Below, one piece after another: positions 7,968 through 17,900 of a stretch of DNA of 64,000 bases. The stretch is from Microbacterium amylolyticum. GTDB taxonomy: Bacteria > Actinomycetota > Actinomycetes > Actinomycetales > Microbacteriaceae. The translations under genes and the position numbers were made by a program. The DNA is taken from the NCBI RefSeq assembly GCF_011046975.1, contig NZ_CP049253.1, positions 2,232,001 to 2,296,000 of the forward strand, written 5' to 3'. Each line of letters starts with the position of its first letter. Position 1 is the first letter of the stretch. The notes under the pieces were generated by a model, which saw only the letters and a list, made by a program, of their open reading frames with translations, had not been told where the DNA came from and did not search any database.

Positions 7968-8747
7968 ATGACGAGGCGAGCGGTTGTGACAGGGGCGAGT
8001 TCCGGCATTGGTGAGGCGGTGGCGCGCACCTTGCGAGGGAGTGGCTGGGAGGTTGTCGGTGTTGCTCGCCGCGCGGATCGGCTTGAGAAGCTGGCGGCGG
8101 AAACCGGTGCTGAGGCGTTCGCTGCCGACCTGACGCGACAGGCAGATATCGATGCCCTCGCGGAGTTCACGGCTCAGCGCCCCCTCCACGCTCTTGTTCA
8201 CGTCGCCGGGGGTGCTCTCGGCACGGACCGTGTTGAAGACGGCGATAGCGACGGATGGCTGCGGATGTACGAGATGAACACCCTCTCTGCGCAGCGGCTC
8301 GTGAAGGCACTTCTCCCGCAGCTGCGGTCGACGGCCGCAGCGGGGTCGACGCACGCGGACGCCCTGTTCGTCACGTCGACGGCGGCCCAGGTCGCGTACC
8401 CCGGCGGTGGTGGATACAACGCGGCGAAGGCCGGCGAAGCGATGCTGGTTGCCGCTCTGCGGCAGGAGCTTCTCGGTGAGCCGATTCGGGTTGTGGAGAT
8501 CGCGCCGGGAATGGTGCGAACGGAAGAGTTCGCGCTGACGCGCCTCGGCGGGGATAAGAGCGCCGCCGACGCGGTGTATGCCGGCGTGGAGAGCCCACTC
8601 ACGGCAGATGATGTTGCCGATGTCATCGCGTACAGCCTGAACGCACCGGGGCATGTCAATCTCGATCTTGTGACGCTCCGCCCTGTCGCTCAGGCGGCGC
8701 AGCACCTTGTTCATCGTGGTCCGCTCGCCGTGCACGGCACGGACTGA
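7968..8747 (+). CDS. SDR-family NAD(P)-dependent oxidoreductase
   Basis: This is a classical short-chain dehydrogenase of 259 residues. It has the cofactor motif TGASSGIG at residues 8-15, an RRADRL segment after the second beta strand suggesting NADP preference, the catalytic Ser in the VTSTAAQ strand and the YNAAK catalytic Tyr/Lys pair. It ends with an I-A-P-G-M-V-R-T-E segment, also typical. This subgroup (YdfG/serine 3-dehydrogenase-like) often reduces 3-hydroxy acids, but substrate cannot be assigned. It is leaderless, divergent from metY, and 22 bp upstream of the phosphoribosyltransferase gene. Confidence 0.85.
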   Translation: MTRRAVVTGASSGIGEAVARTLRGSGWEVVGVARRADRLEKLAAETGAEAFAADLTRQADIDALAEFTAQRPLHALVHVAGGALGTDRVEDGDSDGWLRMYEMNTLSAQRLVKALLPQLRSTAAAGSTHADALFVTSTAAQVAYPGGGGYNAAKAGEAMLVAALRQELLGEPIRVVEIAPGMVRTEEFALTRLGGDKSAADAVYAGVESPLTADDVADVIAYSLNAPGHVNLDLVTLRPVAQAAQHLVHRGPLAVHGTD

Positions 8748-8769
8748 GACCCCCAACAAAGGAATCCTC

Positions 8770-9279
8770 GTGGCAGATCACTACTCGGAACGCGAAAGCC
8801 TCACCTGGGACGGTTTCGGAGGGGCGACGCGCGATCTCGCCCGTGCGATCGTGGCGTCAGGATTCGTGCCGGAGGTCGTGGTGGCGATCGCCCGCGGTGG
8901 GTTGCTGCCGGCGGGAGCGATCGCGTACGCCCTGGGGGCGAAAAACTGCGGCGCCATCAACATGGAGTTTTACACGGGAATTGGCACAGTTCTCGATGCG
9001 CCGGAGGTGCTTCCGCCCGAGCTCGATATGAACTATCTCGACGGGCGTCGCGTTCTGCTGGTGGACGATGTGGCCGATTCGGGCCGCACCCTGAAGATGG
9101 CCGTCGACATGCTGATCGACAAGGGCGCCGATGTACGGTCGGTCACGATTTACACCAAGCCGTCCACGATCATCCAGCCCGATTTCGCGTGGAAGGACAC
9201 CGACCTGTGGATTGATTTCCCGTGGTCGAAAGACGGCTCGGTGATCGAAGAAGACGCCGGTCTTCCCGCCTCCGCCTGA
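8770..9279 (+). CDS. Phosphoribosyltransferase, xanthine/hypoxanthine PRTase-like
   Basis: The 169-residue type I phosphoribosyltransferase has the PRPP-binding loop [14 protein letters not shown] in full and an N-terminal [13 protein letters not shown] segment. It should transfer ribose-5-phosphate from PRPP to a purine base (salvage), but the hood is not diagnostic and it may act on another base. The start is the GTG at 8770, preceded by AAAGGAA at the right distance; a Met at 8707 would overlap the SDR gene. It sits between the SDR gene and ung, and its stop is one base from the ung start, so the two are probably co-transcribed. Confidence 0.75.
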   Translation: MADHYSERESLTWDGFGGATRDLARAIVASGFVPEVVVAIARGGLLPAGAIAYALGAKNCGAINMEFYTGIGTVLDAPEVLPPELDMNYLDGRRVLLVDDVADSGRTLKMAVDMLIDKGADVRSVTIYTKPSTIIQPDFAWKDTDLWIDFPWSKDGSVIEEDAGLPASA

Positions 9280-9280
9280 G

Positions 9281-9973
9281 ATGAGCGGGCGCACGCTAGC
9301 CGAAATGGCGGATCGCGGCCTGATTGACGCCGGGTGGGCAGAAGCCTTGGCGCCGGTGGAGGGCGCCATCGCGCAGGTGGAGGATCGGATCCGCGCTGAG
9401 CGATCCGCCGGCCGCGAGGTGCTGCCTCCTGCCGATCTGGTGTTTCGCGCCTTTCGCCGACCGTTCGCCGATGTCAGGGCGTTGGTGGTGGGGCAAGATC
9501 CCTATCCCACCCCCGGGCACGCGGTGGGCTTGTCGTTCGCGGTGGACAGGGATGTGCGCCCAATTCCCCGCAGCCTGGGCAACATTTATCGCGAGTTGCA
9601 GGACGATGTTGGTGTTGTTCCGCCCGCGCACGGTGATCTTTCCTGCTGGGCGGACCAGGGGGTGATGCTGCTGAACCGCGTGCTCACGGTGTCGCCGGGC
9701 CTGGCGGCGTCTCATCGCGGATGGGGCTGGGAGACCGTGACGGATCAGGCAATTCGTGCGCTGGCCGGCCGAGGCGGCCCGTTGGTGGCGATCCTGTGGG
9801 GTGCGCAGGCGCGAAGTCTGTCGCCGCTGCTGACAGGGGTGGCGTGCCTGGAATCCGCCCACCCCTCTCCGCTCTCGGCACGGCGCGGTTTTTTCGGTTC
9901 GCGGCCCTTTTCACGCGCGAATGAACATCTCGTTTCGCAGGGGGCGGATCCCATCGACTGGACGGTAATCTGA
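9281..9973 (+). CDS. ung: Uracil-DNA glycosylase, family 1 (actinobacterial variant)
   Basis: Ung removes uracil from DNA in base excision repair. The 230-residue protein has every family 1 block: the water-activating motif GQDPYP with Asp73 and the thymine-excluding Tyr75, the [11 protein letters not shown] strand, the AILWGAQA strand and the DNA-inserting loop [12 protein letters not shown] with His194. The residue after Tyr75 is Pro, where E. coli Ung has His (GQDPYH), and [10 protein letters not shown] follows. Its start is one base after the preceding stop, so it depends on upstream translation. The last few codons contain the promoter of the next gene. Confidence 0.9.
   Translation: MSGRTLAEMADRGLIDAGWAEALAPVEGAIAQVEDRIRAERSAGREVLPPADLVFRAFRRPFADVRALVVGQDPYPTPGHAVGLSFAVDRDVRPIPRSLGNIYRELQDDVGVVPPAHGDLSCWADQGVMLLNRVLTVSPGLAASHRGWGWETVTDQAIRALAGRGGPLVAILWGAQARSLSPLLTGVACLESAHPSPLSARRGFFGSRPFSRANEHLVSQGADPIDWTVI
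9966..9971 (+). promoter_or_regulatory. -10 box TAATCT inside the 3' end of ung
   Basis: TAATCT overlaps the last codons of ung and stands 6 nt before the ATG of the GNAT gene at 9978, so that gene can be transcribed leaderless on its own. Confidence 0.5.
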
Positions 9974-9977
9974 GCCG

Positions 9978-10601
9978 ATGCGCACGGATGAATACCTCAA
10001 GCGTCGGAAGCTGCCGCGGCATCTGCGGAAGCAGTCCGATTCCGAGCGCCCGTTTACGTATGTGATTCGCCCGGCCGAGATGCGCGACATCGAGGACATT
10101 CGCGAGATCTATAACTACTACGTGACCAATTCGGTGGTCACGTTTGACGAAAAGCGGTGGACGCGGCGGCAGTGGGTCGACAAATTTCAGCACCTGAGAA
10201 AGCTGGGCCTGCCGTTCCTCGTCGCGGAGGCGGGCAACGGGCAGGTTCTTGGGTACGCGCTGGCGTCGCCCTGGTCGGGGAAAAGTTCGTTCCGCTACAC
10301 GGCGGAGAACTCGATCTATTTGGGTCCCGGCGCCATGGGGAAGGGGCTCGGCCGCGCGCTCCTCGTGGCGTTGCTCGATGCGTGCGAGGAGTTCGGGCTG
10401 CGTCAGCTGGTGGCCGTCATTAGCGATAGCGGGGCGGAGGCATCGATTGCCCTGCACGAGAAGCTGGGCTTCGAAGAGGTGGGCCGTATGGGGCGGGTGG
10501 GCTTTAAGTTCGATCGATGGCTCGGCGTGGTTCATTTGCAGAAGCAGCTGACGCCGAAGGCGAAGCAGGAAAAGCGCGGCCTGTTCGGACGGCGACGCTA
10601 G
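9978..10601 (+). CDS. GNAT N-acetyltransferase, phosphinothricin acetyltransferase-like
   Basis: The 207-residue protein is a GCN5-related acetyltransferase. The core runs from about residue 27 (YVIRPAEMRDIEDIREIYNYYV), a start typical of the Pat/Bar and YncA group that N-acetylates phosphinothricin, methionine sulfone and similar amines. The acetyl-CoA loop is the MGKGLGRALL segment, preceded by ENSIYLGPGA. A positively charged N-terminal extension (YLKRRKLPRHLRKQ) and a charged C-tail (KQEKRGLFGRRR) are unusual for the family and could bind nucleic acid or ribosome, but this is only a guess. Substrate unknown. Confidence 0.78.
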   Translation: MRTDEYLKRRKLPRHLRKQSDSERPFTYVIRPAEMRDIEDIREIYNYYVTNSVVTFDEKRWTRRQWVDKFQHLRKLGLPFLVAEAGNGQVLGYALASPWSGKSSFRYTAENSIYLGPGAMGKGLGRALLVALLDACEEFGLRQLVAVISDSGAEASIALHEKLGFEEVGRMGRVGFKFDRWLGVVHLQKQLTPKAKQEKRGLFGRRR

Positions 10602-10603
10602 CG

Positions 10604-11671
10604 TCAGACGACGTTGGCCGTTGCGAACGTTCGTTCGGCGATCGCCGGGGCAACGGCGAGGGGCAGGGGCGCGATGGCTTCGATGCCGTCGCCGATGGTC
10701 GTGCGATGCGCGGTTGACGCGGCGGTCAGGCGCTGCCAGCGCTGTTCGATTTGGAGATGGCCGAGGCCGAACAGGCTGCGAGTCAGGCGGGCGAGAAGCT
10801 CGTAGCAGCGCTCCTCTTGGAAGGGAGAGGGGCTGGGCGCCGTGGTCCGCGTTGAGCCGACGATCAGGCCGAGCCCGGGAACTTCCGTGTACGTCTGATC
10901 GGCGTCGAGTTTGATGATGTCGGGGCGTTCCGCGGTGATCCGCGCACGGAGCTGGTCGGCGGCAGGCGTTGCCGCGAAGACGTCGTGACGCAAAAGGGCT
11001 GACCCCGTGATGATCGGGAACTCGAGGCCCACGCCCTGCATGAGCAGCATGTCGTGAGCGGTCACGGTGAGCCCGAGCGCGATGGCGGCAGCGGGGAATG
11101 TGTGGGCGAGGTAATGGCCCGTGCAGAAGATGATGCGCTCGGCGCTGATGGCCCCGCGGGTCGTGGCGAGGGTTCCCGGTTCTGCTCCGAGCGCGCCCGT
11201 CGACCACAGAAACGTCACTCCTTCTGTGGCAAGCCAGGAGGCGAGCGCGGGTGCCGCCTCGCGCGGGTTGAGGTGAACGTCGTCTTTGAGAAGCGCACCG
11301 CCGATGGCGCCCTTCATGGGCGAGAGGTCACTGACGTCGCGTTCGGAAAGGAGGCGGCCGATGCCGGACTCGCGGAGGACCTGATGTTCATCTTCTGCGG
11401 TGGCGACGGCGAGCGTCCCCCGCCGTGCGATCCAGAAGCACGCGCGCTGTGCGTATGTCAGAAGGAGTTCACGTGAGCGGTTCGCGAGCACTCGTTTGTC
11501 GTCGATGTGCACATCGATCGTGATGTGACCGGAGCCGCGCACCGTGGCGCCGAGGATTCGATTGTTCTGTTCGATGACGACAACGCGCAGTCCCTGGGTG
11601 TGTGCGGCGGCGGCGTGGGTGAGTCCGGTTGACCCTGCTCCTACGATCGCGACGTCGAAGGTTTCGTTCAC
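10604..11671 (-). CDS. FAD-dependent oxidoreductase, DAO/ThiO-like
   Basis: The 355-residue flavoprotein opens with the dinucleotide-binding fold FDVAIVGAGSTG (GAGSTG at residues 11-16) and has the D-amino acid oxidase-family architecture, with a late GLIVGSTRT segment and a C-terminal FAD contact. It should oxidise an amine or amino acid; glycine oxidase (ThiO) and sarcosine oxidase are relatives. The start is a GTG at 11671, chosen because a TACGGT -10 box lies 6 nt upstream; the Met at 11707 would lie before the predicted transcript. It converges on the GNAT gene with 2 bp between stops. No thiamine genes are adjacent, so ThiO is not claimed. Confidence 0.75.
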   Translation of the reverse strand: MNETFDVAIVGAGSTGLTHAAAAHTQGLRVVVIEQNNRILGATVRGSGHITIDVHIDDKRVLANRSRELLLTYAQRACFWIARRGTLAVATAEDEHQVLRESGIGRLLSERDVSDLSPMKGAIGGALLKDDVHLNPREAAPALASWLATEGVTFLWSTGALGAEPGTLATTRGAISAERIIFCTGHYLAHTFPAAAIALGLTVTAHDMLLMQGVGLEFPIITGSALLRHDVFAATPAADQLRARITAERPDIIKLDADQTYTEVPGLGLIVGSTRTTAPSPSPFQEERCYELLARLTRSLFGLGHLQIEQRWQRLTAASTAHRTTIGDGIEAIAPLPLAVAPAIAERTFATANVV

Positions 11672-11677
11672 CTCTAC

Positions 11678-11683
11678 ACCGTA
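11678..11683 (-). promoter_or_regulatory. -10 box TACGGT, leaderless promoter of the FAD oxidoreductase
   Basis: On the minus strand TACGGT is followed by 6 nt and GTG at 11671. Confidence 0.5.
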
Positions 11684-11805
11684 GGAGTGCACGGGCGCGG
11701 CGCGCACTTCGCTTCACCATGCTGACACGTGCCGTCCTCGAGGTGTTCATGCTGTGCGAGCGCGCGGTACGAGGTACTCGGTTTCCTGGTGTCAGAGCCT
11801 CGAAC

Positions 11806-11819
11806 GGAAACGCTTTCAG
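11806..11819. promoter_or_regulatory. CRE/LacI-like operator upstream of the amylopullulanase
   Basis: GGAAACGCTTTCAG is an imperfect palindrome around a central CG, the form bound by LacI-family repressors. It lies about 115 bp upstream of the predicted -10 box. No LacI-type gene is in the window, so the regulator must be elsewhere. Confidence 0.5.
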
Positions 11820-11902
11820 AAACCGCGGGGATGGGGCAATTCTTGGCGGGCAGGAAAGAGAGAACTGTCCAAATTTCGCTTTTCTTGCTGATGGGCAGAC
11901 AT

Positions 11903-11940
11903 GGAAGCGCTTGCAATTTCCTGGGCAACGTTGCTAGCGT
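11903..11940 (+). promoter_or_regulatory. Promoter and overlapping LacI-like operator of the amylopullulanase
   Basis: TTGCAA (11911-11916) and TAGCGT (11935-11940) are spaced by 18 bp. GGAAGCGCTTGCAA (11903-11916) is a second operator-like palindrome centred on GCGC that covers the -35 box, so a bound repressor would block polymerase. With the upstream site at 11806 it could form a loop. The 320-bp gap from 11672 to 11990 holds these elements and no gene. Confidence 0.5.
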
Positions 11941-11990
11941 GGCGTCACCCATCTGTGGCCACTGCGCCCTGTTCGCTTCCCGGAGGAGCA

Positions 11991-14900
11991 ATGACGACGA
12001 TGTCATCGAAACGTGGATTCCGTGCGCCTCGCGCCGGTTCCAACACCCGTCCGCAACGATTCCGAGCGGGGCTGGCCTGGCTGACAGCGGCTGCCGTTGT
12101 TTTCGGCCCTGCGATCGCTGCTCCCGCCGCTGCCGCTGAGGAGGAGAGAGTTCTCTCGCTGGTTGGCAGCCTTCAGGACGAGCTGGGGTGCGAGGAAGAT
12201 TGGCAGCTTGACTGTCAGGAGACCGCGCTCTCTCCGACGGGCGCAGACGGCATCTATGCGGCCGAGTTCGATGTGCCGGAGGGTAGCTACGAATTCAAGG
12301 TTGTCGCGAACGGAACCTGGGATGAGTCGTATGGCATCGATGGCGGCGACGCGAACATTCCGCTGTCGCTCGCTGGCCCTGCCACACTTCGGTTCGTCTT
12401 TGACGACGAAAACAAGCGTCCCGGAATCGAGGTTCAGGACATCCGCGGTGAGTACACCGACGCCGACAGCGCGCTTGTTTCTGAGCCCGTGCGACAGGCG
12501 GGATCCGACGAGGTGTTCTACTTCGTGATGACGGACCGCTTTGCCAACGGCGACGAAAGCAACGACACCGCGTCCATCGACGGCGATCGCCTCGACCACG
12601 GTTTCGATCCCACCGACAAGGGCTTCTTCCACGGCGGCGATATCGCCGGTCTCCTCGAACACCTCGACTACATCGAGGGGCTGGGGACAACGGCCATCTG
12701 GTTGACGCCGAGCTTCGAGAACAAGCCGGTTCAGGGCGAGGGCGCCGACGCGAGCGCGGGCTACCACGGCTACTGGGTCACCGACTTCACGCGGATCGAC
12801 CCACACCTCGGCAGCAACGAGGAGCTGAGCGAGCTCATCGCCGAGGCGCACAAGCGCGACATCAAGGTCTACTTCGACATCATCACGAACCACACGGCCG
12901 ACGTCATCGACTACGCCGAGGGCGAGTACGACTACATCGACATGGTGACGAGCCCGTATCTCGATGCTGAAGGCAACGCGTTCGACCCGGCGGAGTATGC
13001 GGGAACGGACACGTTCCCTGAGCTCGACGCAGAAGAGTCCTTCCCCTACACGCCGATCGTGACGGACCCCGAGGCGAAAACGCCAGATTGGCTCAACGAT
13101 CCGACGCTGTACCACAACCGCGGTGACAGCACATGGGAGGGGGAATCGGTCACATACGGCGACTTTATGGGCCTGGACGATCTGATGACCGAGCACCCGA
13201 CCGTTGTGAACGGCTTTGTGGAGGTGTATCAGGACTGGATCGATCTCGGGATCGACGGTTTCCGCATCGACACCGTGAAACACGTGAACTTTGAGTTCTG
13301 GGAGACCTGGTCGGAGGAGGTTCTTGCCTACGCACATGCCCAGGGCAAGGACGACTTCTTCATGTTCGGCGAGGTCTACGACGCCGACCCGGCGAAGCTC
13401 TCGCCGTACGTGCGTGACACCGCGATGAACTCCGTTCTCGACTTCACCTTCCAGAGCTCGGCCGTGAGCTTCGCCGGCGGAAACTCCGCGCGCGGGCTCT
13501 CCTCGCTGTTTCGCGGCGACGACTATTACACAACACCAGAAACATCGGCCTCAGCCCTTCCGACGTTCCTCGGAAACCACGACATGGGGCGCATCGGACA
13601 CTTCGTGCAAAACGTCGGCAGCCCGCAGGAGCGCTCCGAGCTGGCACACGAGCTGATGTTCCTCACCCGCGGCCAGCCCGTCGTCTACTACGGCGACGAA
13701 CAGGGCTTCGCGGGAACGGGCGGCGACAAGGACGCCAGGCAGACGCTGTTCGCCAGCCAGGTCGATGAGTACATCGACCAGCTGCTCATCACGGGCGAGC
13801 AAGCGGGGTCCGTCGATCGCTATGACACGGATGTTCCGCTCTACGAGCACATCGCGAACCTCGCGCAGCTGCGCGAGACGTATCCCGAGCTGTCCGACGG
13901 CGCGCAGATCGAGCTCTATGCCGAGCAAGGCGCGGGGCTGTACGTCTTTTCGCGTGTTGATCGCGACGACAAGACCGAGATGCTGATCGCCGTCAACAAC
14001 AGCGTCGACACGGCATCTGCTGACGTCACGTCGCTGACACACGGGGCGACCTATGAGGGCGTTTATGGCACTGGTGACTCGGTCACCAGCGACGCCGACG
14101 GAACCGTGAGCCTGGCAGTTCCCGCGCTCAGCACCGTCGTCCTTCGCGCTGATCGCGAGGTGTCGTCCGCTGACATCGATCTGTCGATTGCGTCGCCTGC
14201 TCCGGGAGCGGGCTTGACCGGCCTTGCCCCGGTTTCGGCGGATCTCGGCGCGACGGCGTGGGCCGAGACGAGCTTTTCGTGGCGCGCTGTCGGCTCCGAC
14301 GAATGGACGCCGCTTGGCGTAGCGGAGACGACATCGCCTCGTGTCTTCCACGATGTGCGCGGCCTGCCTGCCGGAACGCTGATCGAATACCGCGCGGTCG
14401 CCACATCGGCGGACGGCCAGCGTTCGGCAGCGTCGACCTACGCCAACGTTGGTCACTCCGTCAGCCTGGATGAGGAGCCGGCGGAGCACTCGGACATTGA
14501 ATCGGTTTCCGTTCCCGGCGACCACAATGTGCATATGGGGTGTGCGAGCGACTGGGCGCCGGGCTGCGCCGCCGCTGAGCTCACGCTCCGCGGGGACGGC
14601 ATTTACGAAGGCACCTTCGACAACATCCCGGAGGGGGACTACGAGTACAAGGCCGCGATCAACGGCGCGTGGGACTGGAACTACGGCGCGAACGGCGTTC
14701 TCGACGGCCCAAACGCCACGTACTCCCACGCGGGGGGACCGATCACGTTCTACTTCGATCCTCGTTCTGGCGTTGTTCAGACCACAGCGGATGGTCCCAT
14801 CGTGACGCTGGCCGGCAGCTTCCAGAGCCAGGTCGGCTGTGATGGCGACTGGGACCCCGCCTGCCTCGGATCGATCATGCATGACGGTGATCGAGACGGC

Positions 14901-17900
14901 GTCTATGAATTCACCACCGACCGGATCGCCGAGGGCAGCTATGAGGTGAAGGTGACGCACGGCATGAGCTGGGACGAGAACTACGGCGCCGGCGGTGCCC
15001 CCGGCGGCGACAACTACGCGTTCTCCGTTGCCGACGGTGAGCCGGTGACCTTCCGGTACACGTTGGAGACCAATCTGCTCGAGATCGCGGCCGAGGGTGC
15101 GGCGATTGTTGGTGGCGGTGAGTTGCGTGCGCACTGGATCGACGAGACGACGATCGTGTGGCCCGCCGGTTTCGGTGCGCCAGCAGACGGTGCGACCTGG
15201 GAACTGTTCGCCAGCGAAACCGCGGAACTGGCTGTTGTTGACGGCGCGGTCACGGGGGGCGACCCCGTGGCACTGTCGGTGATCGACGGCGGCCTCACGG
15301 ATGCTCAGAGCGAGCGATTCCCCGCGCTGGCCGGAGCCACGGCCTTGCGGGTGGACGGACTCGATCGTGCGACGATCGCGGACACCCTGAGCGGCCAGGT
15401 TGCTGTCGCTCAGTACGACGCCGGCGGAGAGCTGCGCGCCTTCACCGGCGTTCAGCTGCCGGGAGTTCTTGACGACCTTTACGCCGACGCCGCCGCGAAC
15501 GCGGATCTCGGAGTGAGCTTCGCGAGCGACGATTCCCTCGTCGCGAGCTTTACCGGAGGAGCACCGTCCTTCCGCGTCTGGGCTCCGACCGCACAGGATG
15601 TCACGCTGCTCACCTGGGAGCCGGGCGCAGCCGGCGACCCCACGCGTCACGCGGCCACGTTCGACGAGGAGTCCGGGGTCTGGGGGGCCGTTCCCTTCGG
15701 CGTGACAACCGGAACCGAATACCTCTGGGAGGTGAGCGTGTATGCGCACAGCACGCGGCGGATCGAGACGAACATCGTTTCCGACCCGTACGCCGTTGCT
15801 CTGACGACCAACTCCGAGCGCGCTGTCGTCGTGGACCTCAGCGACGAACAGCTGCGTCCCGAGACATGGGAGCAGACGCCGGCGCCCCACATTGAACGCG
15901 ACGTCGATCGGGCCATTTACGAACTGCACGTTCGCGACTTCTCGATCTCGGATGAGTCTGTTCCCGAGGACGTGCGCGGGACGTATCTCGCGTTCGCCGA
16001 GGACAGCAACGGCACCCGCCACCTTGCGGAGCTCGCCGATGCGGGTATCACCACCGTGCACCTCCTGCCGACGTTCGATATTGCGACGATTGAGGAAGAC
16101 CGTTCGGCGCAGGCTGTTCCTGCGTGCGATTTGGCAGCGATGGCACCGGATTCTCACGAACAGCAGGCCTGCATCGCCGAGATTCGCGGCGACGATGGCT
16201 TCAACTGGGGATACGATCCGTACCACTTCTTCGCACCGGAAGGTTCGTACGCGACCCAGCCGGATGGAGCGGACCGCATCGTTGAGTTCCGCACGATGGT
16301 GGGCGCCCTGCACGAGACCGGTCTCGAGGTTGTTCTCGACAAGGTCTACAACCACACGGCTCAGTCCGGGCAGGGGGAGCGGAGCGTTCTCGACAAGGTC
16401 GTTCCCGGCTACTACCACCGCCTCAACCAGGTGGGAGCTGTCGAAACATCGACGTGTTGCGAGAATGTGGCAACCGAGAACGCGCTGGCGGAGAAGCTCA
16501 TGGTCGACGCGGTCGTGCTGTGGGCACGCGAGTATCGCGTTGACGGGTTCCGCTTCGACCTGATGGGACACCATTCGCGCGACAACATGCTGGCCGTTCG
16601 CGCGGCGCTCGACGAACTGGAGCTGGAGACGGACGGCGTCGACGGATCGTCGATCTATCTCTACGGAGAGGGGTGGAACTTCGGTGAAGTGGCCGACAAC
16701 GCGCTCTTCGAACAGGCCACACAGGGCCAGCTCGGCGGAACGGGTATCGGAACGTTCAATGACCGTCTGCGTGACGCGGTTCATGGCGGTAGTCCCGTCG
16801 ACTCCTCGTCGACCTTCCGTCAGGGTTTCGGCACCGGTCTCGGAACGGATCCGAACGGTGACGCCGTCAACGGAACGACGGAGCAGGCGCTGGCGGATCT
16901 CGCGCATGAGGCGGATCTGGTGCGCTTGGGGCTCGCGGGCAACCTCCGCGACTACGAACTGCTGGCCTCGGACGGCGAGATGAAGCGAGGAGAAGAGTTC
17001 GACTACCGCGGTGCTGCGGCAGGTTATGCTGCCGAACCCGGCGAGATCATCAACTACGTCGACGCACACGACAACGAGACGCTGTATGACCTGGCGGTAT
17101 TGAAGCTGCCGGTTGACACGTCGATGAGCGATCGCGTGCGCATGAATGCGCTCTCACAAGCGACCGTCACACTCTCGCAGGGCGTTCCGTTCTGGCACGC
17201 GGGAACGGAACTGCTTCGGTCGAAGTCTCTTGACCGCAACAGCTACGACTCGGGCGACTGGTTCAACCGGATCGATTGGACCGGGCAGGAGAATACCTTC
17301 GGCTCCGGTCTGCCCCCGGCCTGGGACAACCAGTCGAAGTGGCCGGCGATGGCGCCGCTTCTGGCCGACGAGTCGCTGAAGCCTGGCCCCGACGCCATGG
17401 CTGATGCGAAGGCGGCTGCGCTGGATCTGCTCCGTCTCCGAGGCGAGGTGGACCTGCTGCGCCTGGGCAGCGCCGAGCTGATTTCGCAGAAGGTGTCGTT
17501 CCCGAACAGCGGGCCGGAGCAGATCGCCGGCGTCGTCGTCATGCATATTGACGACCTGCAGGGCGAGCCGGTTTCGCCCGAGTTCGATGGTGCGCTGCTC
17601 GTGTTCAACGCGAGTCCTGACACGGTGACGGAGACGATCGTCGAGCTCGAAGGCCGTGAGTACCGTCTTGCGCAGACCCAGCAGGACGGGTGGGACGACG
17701 TCGTTCGCGAGACGAGCTTCGATGCCGAAACGGGAACCGTCACCGTGCCCGCACGCTCGGTTGCTGTTCTCGTCGAAGACGCGCCGGAGGTTCCGGGCGG
17801 AGAAGACGCGGACGCGGACGCGAATGCCGAGGGTACCGCTGACGGCGCGGGCGATGGGAGTGATGCCGAGGGCACCGCTGACGGCGCCGCTGACGGCAGT

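Noticed and set aside
7827..8759. An N-terminal extension of about 310 codons of metY
   Set aside because: It covers the SDR gene on the other strand and does not resemble MetY; the Met at 7826 matches the family N-terminus.
13551..17069. A 1172-codon open frame on the minus strand inside the amylopullulanase gene
   Set aside because: It is antisense to conserved GH13 catalytic motifs, has no start context or recognisable domain, and long antisense frames are expected in GC-rich coding DNA.
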